Shown here in pieces: positions 27,821 through 37,560 of a stretch of DNA of 64,000 nucleotides. Positions within the stretch are counted from its first letter, which is position 1; each line of letters starts with the position of its first letter. The stretch is from Streptomyces laurentii (GTDB lineage Bacteria; Actinomycetota; Actinomycetes; Streptomycetales; Streptomycetaceae), in NCBI GenBank assembly GCA_002355495.1, contig AP017424.1:1178001-1242000 (forward strand). The letters are read 5' to 3'. Both the position numbers and the translations under genes were made by a program. The notes beneath the pieces are model-generated. The model did not search any database. It was not told where the DNA came from and saw only the letters and a list, made by a program, of their open reading frames with translations.

Positions 27821-28984
27821 TCAGCGCGTACGGCCGCCGCGCCACAGGGCGACGGCGGCGGCCAGGAAGAGCACGCCGACACCGCCGACGAGGGGCGCGA
27901 GGAGACCGATGGGGCGGGAGTCGTCGGCGTCGGGCTCCGGGCCGTTGCCGAAGTAGCGGCCCGTGTAGCCGGTGACGGCGCTCTTCGTGTCGGCGCCCTT
28001 GAGTCCGTCGGCCGCCTTGATCGCGGCGGCGGGGTCGACCGTCCCGTACCCCTTGTCGTCGCTGCGGCCGCCGTCGGGGCGGCTGCGCGCGGTGTCGACG
28101 AGGAGCCGCTTGATCTGGGCGGGCGTCAGGTCGGGATGGGCCGAGCGGATCAGGGCGACGGCGCCGGAGGCGAACGCGGCGGCGGCGCTGGTGCCCCAGC
28201 CCTCGTAGTAGCGGCGGTCGGGGTCGGCGATGACGATGTCGACGCCGGGCGCGCTGACCGTGGCGTACCAGCGGCTGGTGGAGAACGCGGCGTGGGTGCC
28301 GTAGCGGTCGACGGCGGCGACGGCGATGACGCCCGGGTAGGCGGCGGGGAAGGAGATGTGGTCGCCCTTCTCGCCGCCGTTGCCTGCCGAGGCGACGACG
28401 GAGACGCCCTTGTCGAGGGCGTACTGGACGGCGGCGTCCTCGCCCGCGTCGGGATGGGCGGACTCGGAGTCGTCGCCGAGGGAGAGGTTGATGACGTCGG
28501 CGCCGTGGTCGGTGGCCCAGCGGATGCCCTCGGCGAGCGCGGTGCCGCGGCTCTTGCGGGCCTTGTCGCGCTGCTTGTCGGAGCCTTCGAGGATGACCCG
28601 CACGGGCAGGATCCTGACCTTCGGGGCGACACCGAGGACACCGTCCCCGCCGCCGGGTCCGTGGCCGTGCCCGGCGATGATGCCGGCCATCGCGGTGCCG
28701 TGACGGGCCCAGGCCCGGTCGCCGCGGGCGGCGCCGAAGCCGATGAGGTCGGTGCCGGGCAGGACGGAGCCTTCGAGGTCGGGGTGGGTGGCGTCGACGC
28801 CGGTGTCGAGGACGGCGACGGTGACGCCCTCGCCGCGGGTGGTCTGCCAGACCGTGCCGGTGTGCAGCGCTTCGAGACCCCACTGACGGGCCCGGATGGT
28901 GTCGGCGTACGCGGGCGTGGTGGTGGCCGGGAGCACGGCGAAGGCGGTCGCGAGCAGGGCGGCGGCGGTACGGCGCGGGGTCAC
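27821..28984 (-). CDS. Membrane-anchored S8 subtilisin-like (mycosin-like) protease
   Basis: A 387-residue protein with a signal peptide (RTAAALLATAFAVLPATTTP), the S8 triad in VAVLDTGVDATHPDLEG (Asp), RHGTAMAGIIAGH (His) and GWGTSAAAAFASGAVALI (Ser), and a C-terminal membrane helix (APLVGGVGVLFLAAAVALW) followed by RGGRTR. This layout matches mycosins (MycP), which serve ESX/type VII secretion, although no ESX genes are in the window. GTG 28984 overlaps the upstream stop as GTGA, so the two genes are probably coupled. Confidence 0.88.
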   Translation of the reverse strand: MTPRRTAAALLATAFAVLPATTTPAYADTIRARQWGLEALHTGTVWQTTRGEGVTVAVLDTGVDATHPDLEGSVLPGTDLIGFGAARGDRAWARHGTAMAGIIAGHGHGPGGGDGVLGVAPKVRILPVRVILEGSDKQRDKARKSRGTALAEGIRWATDHGADVINLSLGDDSESAHPDAGEDAAVQYALDKGVSVVASAGNGGEKGDHISFPAAYPGVIAVAAVDRYGTHAAFSTSRWYATVSAPGVDIVIADPDRRYYEGWGTSAAAAFASGAVALIRSAHPDLTPAQIKRLLVDTARSRPDGGRSDDKGYGTVDPAAAIKAADGLKGADTKSAVTGYTGRYFGNGPEPDADDSRPIGLLAPLVGGVGVLFLAAAVALWRGGRTR

Positions 28985-30364
28985 CGCTTGTCCTCCTCGA
29001 CGGTGGCGGCGACGGTCCGGCGCAGGGCCTGCTCCACGGCCTCGCCGACGCCCTTGGCCTCGTGGCCGAGGCCGGCCTGGGCGACGGGGCTGGTGCGCTT
29101 GGGCGTCATCGCGCGGGCGGCGGGTTCGGGCGCGGCCACGGTGCGGCCGTCGGCGAAGCCGGACACGGTGGTGACGACCACGGGCAGGTCGGCCGGCACG
29201 TGCCGCCACCAGCTGGCGCGCTGGGCGGCGCCGAAGTGGGCGGCGACGGTGCCGGGGCCGGCCAGGGCGGGCGGGAGTTCGTCGGCGGCGCGGGCGCCGA
29301 GGGTCTTCATGGTGGCGGGGTCGGCCTGGGTGAAGGCCAGGGCCACGGTGACGACCTGGGAGGACGTCGCGTCGGTGTACGTGGCGCGCAGGACGCGGTC
29401 GCAGCCGACGGCGCTCAGCGCCGCGTACAGCTTCGGCGGCAGGTTCTCGGCGGAGCAGGCGGTGTCGGTGGCGACGACGATCCGGGTCCAGGTGCGGGGC
29501 GCGCCGCCGGGGCCGGCCGAGGGGCCGGGGAGGGTGCGGGGGAAGAGCGTGTCGACGGGGGCGTCGTGCCAGAGCGCGCGGGCGGGGGTGAAGCCCGGGG
29601 GCTCGTCGCGTTCGTTCGGGCCGCTGTCGGTGAGCAGCGCGCCGGCCGCGGCGCCGCCGACGAGTCCGGCGGCGAGGACGGCGCAGACGGCGGCGCCCAC
29701 GACCCGGCCGGTGCGGCGGCCTGGGACGGGGCGGAGGCGGGTGGTGGTCTCGGCCGGCGTCGGGGCGCCCAGGGCCCAGGTGTCGTACGGGTATCCGGGG
29801 CGGGCGCGGCTCCGGTACGGGGGGCGGGGACGGGCCGGGCGGGCGGCCGCGCGGGGCGGGCCGGGGAAGGCGGCGCGGGGGTGGTGCGGGGAACCGGAGC
29901 GGTCCGGCTGTCACGTATGGGACGCAGACGGGTGGTGGTCTCCGTGGGCCGCTCGGCGCCGGCGGCGGGCTGCTCGGGCGGCAGCGGGCGTCCGGTGGAA
30001 CGCGTGGGCGCGGGCGCGGGCGTGGCCGGGCTGGGCTCGGGGGTGGCGGGTGCGGTGCGCCGAGTTGGGGCCTGGGGCGCGGCCGGTGCGGGCGGTGTCG
30101 CCGGTGCGGCGGGCTGGAGGGCGTCGCCGATCCGGGAGGCGGGGGGCTCCGGGCGGTCCGTCGCGCGGGACTCCGTAGGGTCGGCGCCGCCGCCCGGTGG
30201 CCCGAGGACACCGACGGCGCGGTGGGCACGGCGGGCGCGGGGGCTTTGGCGGGCGTCGCGGGTGCCGGCGGCGCGGAAGACCGTACGGGCGGGGCCGTCG
30301 GCGGCCCGGCGGGCCGCAGGGCCTCGCTGATCCGGGACGTGGGGTGCTGCGGCTCGCTGCTCAT
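28981..30364 (-). pseudogene. Proline-rich protein with one membrane helix, apparently frameshifted twice
   Basis: Three frames in succession appear to encode one protein. ATG 30364 opens SSEPQHPTSRISEALRPAG and a Pro/Ala-rich stretch. A second frame (to about 29765) carries ASRIGDALQPAAPATPP and TETTTRLRPI. The third carries AETTTRLRPVPGRR, a membrane helix (VCAVLAAGLVGGAAAGALL) and a folded domain (WTRIVVATDTACSAENLPPK) ending at 28981. The motifs SRIxxALxPA and ETTTRLRP recur across frames, supporting one gene. One shift fits a missing C in the run at 29762-29765; the other is between about 30180 and 30240. If these are sequencing errors, the protein is about 460 residues. Its role with the protease is unknown. 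Confidence 0.6.
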
Positions 30365-30629
30365 CCCCGTCCCCTGTCCCCCTGGTCGATCCGCGCGGGC
30401 CGGCCGATCCGGTCCCCGGCCGCTCCGCGAAAGCAATGGCCGCCACTCTACGGGCTGTTCTCCCTGACACGGGAACCCAGGGGCCGCCCGCGCGCGGACC
30501 GGGCGGGGCGAGCGGTTCGCGGCCCGTACCGGCATACCGGGACAAGGGCCGTGCCTCCCTCCACCCGCCCTCGGCGTCTCTGTCAGGCCCGCCGGGAACG
30601 TCCCTGGTCGAGCCCTGGTCGAGCCCTAG

Positions 30630-32016
30630 TACTGCAACCGCATCTGGGGTGACTGATGGCACTGTTCGTCGTTGATGTGACTGTGTGCTGATGAGTTGAC
30701 GGTCGAGCAGGTCGAGTCGTGGTCGGAGGGGATAGCCGGGCTGCATGCCCGCTTCGCCCACCGTTTCGGCAGGTCCGAGCCACGTGAGCGAGCGCTGGAC
30801 TACCTTCAGGGTCTGATCGCTCCTCTGGAGAAAAAGAACGGTTGGACGCTGTCGGAGCAGGTCGGACAGCTCCGCCCGGACGGTGTCCAGCGCCTGCTCA
30901 ACCTCTCGGACTGGGACGAGAACGCGGTCCGAGACGACATCCGTGACTTCGTCGTGGAGACCATCGGCAGGCCGGACGGTGTCCTGATATGCGACGACAC
31001 CGGCTTCCTGAAGAAGGGCACGAAGTCGGCCGGCGTGCAGCGGCAGTACTCCGGAACAGCCGGAAGGACCGAGAACTCCCAGATCGGCACCTTCCTGGCC
31101 TACGCCTCGGCAGCCGGCCGGGCACTGATCGACCGCGAGCTCTACCTCCCGGCGTCCTGGACGGACGACCGGGACCGCTGCCGGGCCGCCGGCATCGCCG
31201 ACGAGGTGCCCTTCGCCACCAAGAACGAGCACTTCCGACAGATGGTGCAACGTGCCATCGACGCCGGAGTGCCGTTCGCGTGGGTGACCGCGGACGAGGC
31301 GTACGGGCAGGTCAAGCGCACCCGGTTCTGGCTGGAGCAGCGCCGGATCGCGCATGTGATGGCCACCAAGGTCAACGACACAGTGATCACAACGCGTTGG
31401 GGCGAGGAACGCGTCGACCGTCTGATCGCCGCGCTGCCCCGGCAGCGCTGGAAGCGGATCTCGGGCGGACAGGGCGCGCACGGGGAGCGAATCTACGACT
31501 GGGCCCGTATCGCGATCCGCCCGTGCTGGGAGGACGGCTTCGGGCACTGGGTCCTGGCCCGCCGCAGCGTGGCGGACCCCACCGAGATCGCCTACTACGT
31601 CTGCTACGGCCCGGCTGTCTCACGGCTGAAAGACCTGGTCAAGGTGGCCGCGGCGAGGTGGGCGGTGGAGGAGTGTTTCCAGACGGCCAAGGGCGAGTGC
31701 GGCCTGGACCACTACCAAGTCCGGCTCTACCGGGCCTGGTACCGACACATCACTCTCTCCATGGCCGCCCTCGCCTACCTGACCGCCATCCGTGCCGCAG
31801 AAGCCACAAAAGGGGCACCGTCGACGACGAGCAAGACCTCATACCCCTCAGCGTCCCGGAGATCCGCCGACTGATCGGGCACGTCGTCATCACGCCCCGC
31901 CACCACACCAACGAACACCATCTGCACTGGTCACGCTTCCGCAGACGCAGCCAGGCCCGAGCCCGACGCTCCCACTACAAACGCCGAGGCCACACACCCC
32001 AGATGCGGTTGCAGTA
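30630..32016 (+). mobile_element. IS701-family-like insertion sequence
   Basis: Perfect 26-bp inverted sequences (30626-30651 and 31995-32020, each beginning CTAGTACTGCAACCGC) bound the element. The outer CTAG is best read as a 4-bp target duplication, which fits the YTAR target of IS701-family elements. It carries one transposase. It inserted in the third copy of an 11-bp tandem repeat (CCCTGGTCGAG) and at the stop codon of the PPOX gene fragment. Confidence 0.85.
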
Positions 32017-32020
32017 CTAG
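30696..32020 (+). pseudogene. IS701-like DDE transposase, one apparent frameshift
   Basis: The frame begins near 30696 (SWSEGIAGLHARFAHRFGRS) and carries the DDE-type core: VLICDDTGFLKKGTKSAGVQ, PFAWVTADEAYGQVKRTRFW and WAVEECFQTAKGECGLDHYQ, as in IS701 transposases. Near 31812-31821 the frame shifts; the C-terminal part (DDEQDLIPLSVPEIRRLIGH, ending PQMRLQY) continues in another frame to TAG 32020. One extra G in the run at 31812-31815 restores a single protein of about 440 residues. Confidence 0.85.
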
Positions 32021-32324
32021 TCGAGCCACTCCCCGTCCCGCATGAGGACGCGGCCGCGCAGTTCCGCCGTGCCGCGCCACGCGTACACGGTCCGCGGCAC
32101 CACGCGCAGGTACAGATGGGAGCCCTCCTCCACCCGCGGGTCCCAGCCGAACGTGGCGGTGTAGGCGTCGGCCGCGTCCGCGGGCACGTTCTCGTCCGGG
32201 AAGCACTCCGCCTCGCCCTGGAGCATCACCACGTCGACGGTGTCGGGCAGCCCCAGGCGGACACGCGGCTCCGCTCGGACGTTCCGCGCGGTCGCGGCGG
32301 CGGCGGTGGTGCACATCCACACGG
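32017..32324 (-). pseudogene. PPOX-fold flavin protein gene, 3' half (interrupted by island)
   Basis: This segment encodes VWMCTTAAAATARNVRAEPR, then VVMLQGEAECFPDENVPADA, LYLRVVPRTVYAWRG and VLMRDGEWLD, the C-terminal two thirds of a pyridoxamine 5'-phosphate oxidase-family (PPOX, F420- or FMN-dependent) protein. Its N-terminus lies at 42962-43121. Joined directly (160 + 308 bases) the two give 156 codons in frame, with ALPVWMCT at the junction. The stop TAG lies within the CTAG target of the IS701-like element. Confidence 0.9.
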
Positions 32325-32351
32325 TTCTCCAGACATCGAGAGGTGTCTCAT
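32325..32351 (+). repeat. Left terminal inverted repeat of the island
   Basis: It begins TTCTCCAGACATCGAG and ends GGTGTCTCAT. The right end (42961 to 42937, reversed) begins TTCTCCAGACTTCGA and ends CGTGTCTCAT, two bases shorter. A dyad TCTCA...TGAGA (32345-32361) overlaps the inner edge. Confidence 0.8.
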
Positions 32352-32417
32352 CTGGGTGAGATCTTGTCTGGCCCGTAGCCGTCGGCAGCGATCTTCCGTT
32401 GGCGTGACTGCATACAT

Positions 32418-33910
32418 ATGAACGTGCTCAGGTCGGTACGGGAGGGGTCGGTGCGGCTGTACTTCGCCAACCACCGGGCGGTGTGGCGGGTCGGTGATGT
32501 CGCGGGGGTCGATCGGTCTCTGCTGGCAGGGGCTCTTGAGCGGTATCGCCTGCCGACCGGTACGCCGGTCCTCCTGGACGATGCGATGCGGCCGGTGGAG
32601 CCGGTCTCCTCGTGGTTTCGCAGTCTGGCGCTGGCCCGGCGGGACGCGAAGTCGATGCGGGCCTACGCCTACACGGTGCTGATGCTGCTCGGCTTCCTGC
32701 TGGCCCGCGGGGCGGACCTGCGCTCGGCCACCGAGATGTGGACATCTTGCAGTTCCGGCAGTGGCGCCGCGAGGACGCCGAGGACACGGTGGCGGGAACC
32801 ACCTGGGACCGGGACGCTGCCGCGATCGTCAGCCTCTACAAGCACCTGATCCGCATCGGCTACGTGCGGGTCAGCCCGTGGCGGTCGTCGCAGGGGGAGT
32901 CACTGGGCAGCGGTTTCAGCACGGACGTGCGGGTGCGGCATCTGGAGCTGGAGCAGTACCTGTTCTTCCGGGACGTCGGATTCGGTGGGCTGACGCCCGA
33001 GGCCGAGCTCGACGAGACGTTCGGCGGGTGGCGCCCACATCGCAACCGGGCCGCGGCCGAGCTCGCGCTGCTGACCGGGATGCGAGCCCAGGAGTGGTCC
33101 ACGCTGCTGCTGCCCGAGCTCGGCTTGATGGCAGGGCGCCGTCCACGGACCGCCGATGTCGATCTGGCGGCCTGCGCGAAGCAGAAGCGGCCCCGGTCGG
33201 TCTACGTCCCGGTCGGCGCAATGGAGTTGCTGGACCCCTACTTGACGATCGAGCGGCCGGAGATCGTGGCGAAGGCCCAGCGCACGCTGCGGCGCCGGCA
33301 CCGGGACCTGTTCGTGGTCCAGCGGCTGGAGGCCGACGACACGAGGGTGCGGGGCGTTCTCGAAGGACGCACCGTCACCCGCTCCATCAAGGACATGGCC
33401 CCGGACCTGCGCCGCGTCACGGTGCTAGAGACCGGTGGCGGGCTGGAGCCGCTGGCGCTCTTCATCGGCCAGGGCGGGAAGATCCTGACCGCCTCGAGCT
33501 GGGACCGGGTGCGTTGGAGGGCCTGGGACCGGCTCACAGTCTGGTCGACACATCAAAACTCCCCGCAGCTGCCGCGTCGTTGCTGGGTCTATCACGATCT
33601 TCGGCACACCTTCGCCCTGCGTCTGCTGATCTTCCTGACCCGGGAGGCCCTCGGCGACGCCGAGAAGCAACAGCTACCGATGTCGACGCTGCTTGACCAC
33701 ATGACCAGCAACCCGCTGCTGGTGGTCCAGCGCCGGCTCGGTCATGTCCTTCCATCGACGACCTACCGCTACATCCGCTACCTGAAAGACCCGATGCGCG
33801 AGGTCGACGACGCTTTCCGCGAGTGGACCGTCGCCGACGGCGCTTCCTACGTCACCATTGCCCGCCACCTGCTGAACCTGGAAGAGAACGCCCATGCCGC
33901 GCCGCGGTGA
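32418..33910 (+). pseudogene. Tyrosine recombinase 1 of the island, one apparent frameshift
   Basis: ATG 32418 opens an N-terminal SAM-like core-binding domain (SVRLYFANHRAVWRVGDVAG, AKSMRAYAYTVLMLLGFLLA). Near 32734-32741 the frame shifts, and the rest (VDILQFRQWRREDAEDTVAG onward) ends at 33910. The catalytic domain has the first Arg in LLTGMRAQEWSTLLLPEL, the H-x-x-R box in CWVYHDLRHTFALRLLIFL, LGHVLPSTTYRYIRYL with the likely nucleophile Tyr, and NPLLVVQRRLGH before it. One restored base gives about 497 residues. It corresponds to the first recombinase (TnpA-like) of paired-recombinase elements. Confidence 0.85.
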
Positions 33911-35603
33911 GTACACCCGGAACTTCCCGCTTCCCGGTCCGCGGGCGGCGGAGCCCGTCCGGATCGGGATCCGGACGGTGACCGGCCAGACCGCCGACGG
34001 CCGCCAGCAGAGCCCCTCGCTCGATCCAGCCGATTTCACCTGTTCACCCCTCGCGGGCGAGCTGGCGGACGAGTGGGTGGAGAAAGCCGCTGCCGCGACG
34101 CTGTCGGCGACCGCCGCGGCGTTGTATCGCCAGGCCATCACGCTGTTCTGCCGGCACGTCGATGCCCACGTTCCCCACGCGGTGAAGGCCTCGCTCGGTG
34201 AGCCGGAGCCGGACCTCGCCCACGCGCTGACCGACTGGACCCGCCTGCTGCCCGCCGCCTACGGCCCCGGCTCGCGGGTGCCTGCCGCGCTCGCCGGCAA
34301 GCTGCGCATTCTCATCACGCGCCGGGCCGAGCATCCCGACCGCCCGGTCGCGGCCGGCCTGCGTCACTGGGCGAGCGGCCATGTCGGTCTTCGTGGTGGA
34401 CAGACCCAGGAGCTGGACGAGTTCACCCGCGCGGACAAGAAGGAGCTGGTGAAGGCCGCCTGGTCCGATCACCTCGCGATCACAGCGAGAATCCGGCGGG
34501 GCTGGGAAGTGGCGGCCACCGGGAAGGACCCGGCCGAGGACGGCTGGGACCGCCCGGTGAACCTGCTCTGGGCGATCGCGAACGACGCCTGGACCTGCGA
34601 GGAGATCGCCGAACATCTGCCGGGATGGCACGAGATGCCGCCCTCGCTGCGCGCGCTGATGCCGCCCGGAACGCTGCCGCACTTCGGCAAGCGGATGGTG
34701 CTACGCCACCTGGTCCGCCAGTTGTTCCCGCACAACCTCGATCTGCACAGCTACCGGATCCTGCTGATGGCAGCCACCGGCCGCTCGTCCGAAGAGGTCA
34801 GCGCACTGACCGAGGACGACATCGAGTTCGGCCCGCGCAGTGTGGTGATCGACTTCACCAAGGGCCGGGCCCATGCCCGCACCCGGCAGGCGTTCAGCAC
34901 CTTGGGCGAGCAGGCTGACGGACTGCTCCATCCCCGGCGGCCGAAGCTGGACGCGGCCGCTCTCGCCCAGGCGCTCCTTGAGCTGGCCACCCCGCTGGCC
35001 CGCCGGGCGAGCATCGCGCCGGTCCCGCTGTTCCTGCGCGCCGCCGTCGACCCCTACACGCTGCGGATCAGACGGTTCAGCGGGGACACGGTGGCCTCCC
35101 AGTTATCCGACTGGCTCGACTTCCACGGCGTCAGCGTGGAGGGGCCGGTCGACATCCGGCGTCTTCGCAAGTCCGGCAAGGTCGAGAAGGCCTTGGCCTT
35201 CAGGGGCAGGGTCAGCGACATCGCCGATGACCACTCGCAGCAGACCTTCCGCGGACACTACGCCCACGGCACGACGCTACGGGTGATCGCCGGGAACGTC
35301 ATCGCCACGGCTCAGCGGCGTTGGCTGGACCACGCGTTGAACGGACCGGTGGTGCTGAGCGAAGAAGCCGAGCGGTCGCTGGCCGAGCCGGGGGCGGCCG
35401 ACGCTCTCGGACTGTCGCAGGAGGAGATCGACCAGCTGCGGGACGGCCAGCTCGACATGGGGGTGTCCAGCTGCAAGGACCAGGTCGACGCCGCGGCGAC
35501 CGTCATCATGACGCTCCTTGCGGAGAACGCTTCTCTACGCGAACATGCCGCCGGCCGTTTGGCAGTGATTCCCTTCCCAGCGGAGCGAGCCAGACTTCTT
35601 TAG
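33894..35603 (+). CDS. Tyrosine recombinase 2 of the island, C-terminus replaced
   Basis: A 569-residue protein overlapping recombinase 1 by 17 bases. The C-terminal catalytic region has ATGRSSEEVSALTEDDIEFG (first Arg), DIRRLRKSGKVEKALAF and QTFRGHYAHGTTLRVIAGN, typical of the large partner (TnpB-like) in paired systems. Homologues usually carry a Cys-rich tail after DMGVSSC. Here that tail is missing and QVDAAATVIMTLLAENASLR follows, resembling the coiled-coil end of the small third protein (TnpC/DUF6262-type). This suggests an internal deletion fusing genes two and three near 35475. Its stop overlaps that of the convergent hydrolase fragment. Confidence 0.75.
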   Translation: MPRRGEYTRNFPLPGPRAAEPVRIGIRTVTGQTADGRQQSPSLDPADFTCSPLAGELADEWVEKAAAATLSATAAALYRQAITLFCRHVDAHVPHAVKASLGEPEPDLAHALTDWTRLLPAAYGPGSRVPAALAGKLRILITRRAEHPDRPVAAGLRHWASGHVGLRGGQTQELDEFTRADKKELVKAAWSDHLAITARIRRGWEVAATGKDPAEDGWDRPVNLLWAIANDAWTCEEIAEHLPGWHEMPPSLRALMPPGTLPHFGKRMVLRHLVRQLFPHNLDLHSYRILLMAATGRSSEEVSALTEDDIEFGPRSVVIDFTKGRAHARTRQAFSTLGEQADGLLHPRRPKLDAAALAQALLELATPLARRASIAPVPLFLRAAVDPYTLRIRRFSGDTVASQLSDWLDFHGVSVEGPVDIRRLRKSGKVEKALAFRGRVSDIADDHSQQTFRGHYAHGTTLRVIAGNVIATAQRRWLDHALNGPVVLSEEAERSLAEPGAADALGLSQEEIDQLRDGQLDMGVSSCKDQVDAAATVIMTLLAENASLREHAAGRLAVIPFPAERARLL

Positions 35604-35858
35604 CGGCTCAGGGGACGGCGACAGGCGGCGGCTTCTGCCAGGAACGCCACGGTCCTCGCCACAAACTGTTCTGCATGGTCGAGCCAAGGGAAGTGCCCGG
35701 TCCTAGGCTGAATGACGAGCTCGGCATGCGGGAAGGGCTCGGCGAACTCGGCCATCGCGCAGGGAGGTGCCGCCAGATCGACTTCCCCGGCGAGTAGCAG
35801 CACTGGCGACCTGAACCGTGCAAGTGCCCTGCTGATGAGGATCTTTGAAAAGAGCGTC
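35600..35858 (-). pseudogene. Alpha/beta hydrolase fragment (C-terminal part)
   Basis: About 75 residues match the end of an alpha/beta hydrolase: RFRSPVLLLAGEVDLAAPP (acid strand) and VIQPRTGHFPWLDHAEQFVA with the catalytic His. The nucleophile half is absent. Near 35850 the sequence runs into another broken gene on the same strand. Confidence 0.7.
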
Positions 35859-36436
35859 ATCATCGAGGAGGTCTTCGGCCGTGCCGTGCTCGGGCGGGAC
35901 GGTGTCGGCCCAAGCCTCCCCTACGGTGGAGGCGAAGGCCTGTCTGATGTCGGCAGGTTCGTACGCGTCGGCTTCCGGGCTCTTGGCCGGGGTTTCCTCG
36001 GCGGGAGGCTCCGCGGGCGGCGCGGCCTCGGGTTCGGTCTTGAGCCGCCACTGGGGGACTCCGTAGGAGTCGTACAGGACTCCGTCTGCCGCTCGCCATG
36101 CTCCGGTCGGCATGTCGTTGCCGGTCCATAGGGGGAGTTCTTGTTGCTGCCGGGAGGGCGCGGCTGCCGCTCGGGCCAGTGCGCGGTCCTGTAGCGAGCT
36201 GTCCCGGTCTTCCGCAGTCGGCTCGGGCTGGACGGTCGGCGGGTTCTCCTGCTGGGCCCGGTTCGTGGCGGCCTCGGCTGCGACCTGCAGGTGCGCGCCA
36301 AGGGCCGCGGATTGAGGCACAGCTTCCTCACGTGACGGCGCTGGCGTCGTCTCGGCGGCCGGAGCCACGAGTTGCTGTGCTCCGCCATCAGACTGTGCCG
36401 CGCGCCGTTCGGCGCCGACCTCCTCGACGGTCGATT
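35845..36436 (-). pseudogene. Fragment of an unrecognised large protein, both ends missing
   Basis: An open frame without a natural start: it is open from just after TAA near 36437 and loses its own sequence near 35850, where the hydrolase fragment begins. It contains a Gln/Ala-rich part, then LPLWTGNDMPTGAWRAADGV and LYDSYGVPQWRLKTEPEAAP, a Pro/Glu spacer and ADIRQAFASTVGEAWADTVP. I do not recognise the family; low-complexity spacers of this type occur in plasmid or ICE proteins. Confidence 0.45.
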
Positions 36437-36444
36437 AGCCGCTG

Positions 36445-37419
36445 TTAGGACGACGGACCATAGCGGGCAGTGATCGCGGCGGCACGGTTACACAGGGAGG
36501 TGCGCAGCCACTGCGGAGCCAGGACTTCCGCGTCGGGGGCGTGCTGCCACAGAGCCCATTCGGCATGTCGTGAATCCTGGAAGATCACGTTCAGCCGTAG
36601 CCAGCCGTCCGCGTCGGCCTCCTCGGCACAGACGGCCAGGGCGGTGCCGGCCAGATGTTCCCGCTGCGCAGGGTTCGCCCGGACCAGTACAGCGACCTTG
36701 TCACCATCTGTCCGGAACCGGGCGTTGCGTTCCTGCCAGGCCCGGTCCAGGTCGACGGTGTCCGGTCGCTGCGCGGGTTCGTCGAGTTCCTCGGCGGCTA
36801 GCAACCGGGACAGCCGGTAGGTGCGGCCCTCGCCTGCCCTCTTGGCCAGCAGGTAACCCTGTTCGCGTACGGTGACCAGGCCGATCGGGTCGACCGTGCG
36901 CCACTTTGGGGCCTGGTCCACCGCCGCGTAGTGGATGCGAAGCTTGTGTCCGGCGAACACCGCGCGCCGGACCTCGGCCACGACGGTGTCGGACACCTCG
37001 TCGGCGGTGACGCGGCGCGAGAGGAGGTCGGTCTCCGGGTCGATGAGTAATCGCTGCGTCGCGTCGGCCGCAGTGTCCCGAAGGCTCTCGGGTAACGCGT
37101 CGACCAGCTTGAGCATGGCCGAGGCAAGAGCCGAACCGAGGCCGAACAGGTGAGCGCCGCGCCGGGATCCGGCCACGAGCAGGGCGAGCGCCTCGTCGTG
37201 ATTCAGTCCGGTGAGCGCCGTCTGAAAATCGGGCAACAGTGCGAAACCGCCGTGCCGACCGCGCTCGGCATAAACCGGGACGCCGGCCGAGGACAGCGCC
37301 TCTATGTCGCGCAGCACTGTGCGGGTGGATACCTCCAGCTCACGGGCGAGTGTCTCCGCGGTCATCCGACCGCGCTGACGCAGCAGGAGCACCAGGGATA
37401 CCAACCGGTCGGCGCGCAT
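36445..37419 (-). CDS. DeoR-HTH/WYL-domain transcriptional regulator (1)
   Basis: A 324-residue protein: N-terminal winged helix (RADRLVSLVLLLRQRGRMTA, ETLARELEVSTRTVLRDIEA), then a WYL domain with LRIHYAAVDQAPKWRTVDPI and GYLLAKRAGEGRTYRLSRL, and a WCX-like C-terminus (HAEWALWQHAPDAEVLAPQW). WYL regulators bind small ligands or nucleic acid. It is divergent from the RidA gene at 37561 and probably controls it. Its 5' neighbourhood is intact, but its 3' end abuts the broken gene at 36436. Confidence 0.88.
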   Translation of the reverse strand: MRADRLVSLVLLLRQRGRMTAETLARELEVSTRTVLRDIEALSSAGVPVYAERGRHGGFALLPDFQTALTGLNHDEALALLVAGSRRGAHLFGLGSALASAMLKLVDALPESLRDTAADATQRLLIDPETDLLSRRVTADEVSDTVVAEVRRAVFAGHKLRIHYAAVDQAPKWRTVDPIGLVTVREQGYLLAKRAGEGRTYRLSRLLAAEELDEPAQRPDTVDLDRAWQERNARFRTDGDKVAVLVRANPAQREHLAGTALAVCAEEADADGWLRLNVIFQDSRHAEWALWQHAPDAEVLAPQWLRTSLCNRAAAITARYGPSS

Positions 37420-37560
37420 GCGAGAAACCCTAGCCAAATACATGACCAAGGATGTCACGTATTGGTGGAAGGCTCCTTTGTGCCACGTCAAAGCCCGGCG
37501 GCTGTCGGGGCGTTGAACGTGCGTGATGTCAGTGAACCGAGTGGATGGAGTGAGTCGGCA

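Noticed and set aside
27767..30178. 800-codon plus-strand frame opposite the protease region
   Set aside because: Composition is Gly/Ala/Val-rich with no motif; the minus strand carries the S8 catalytic triad.
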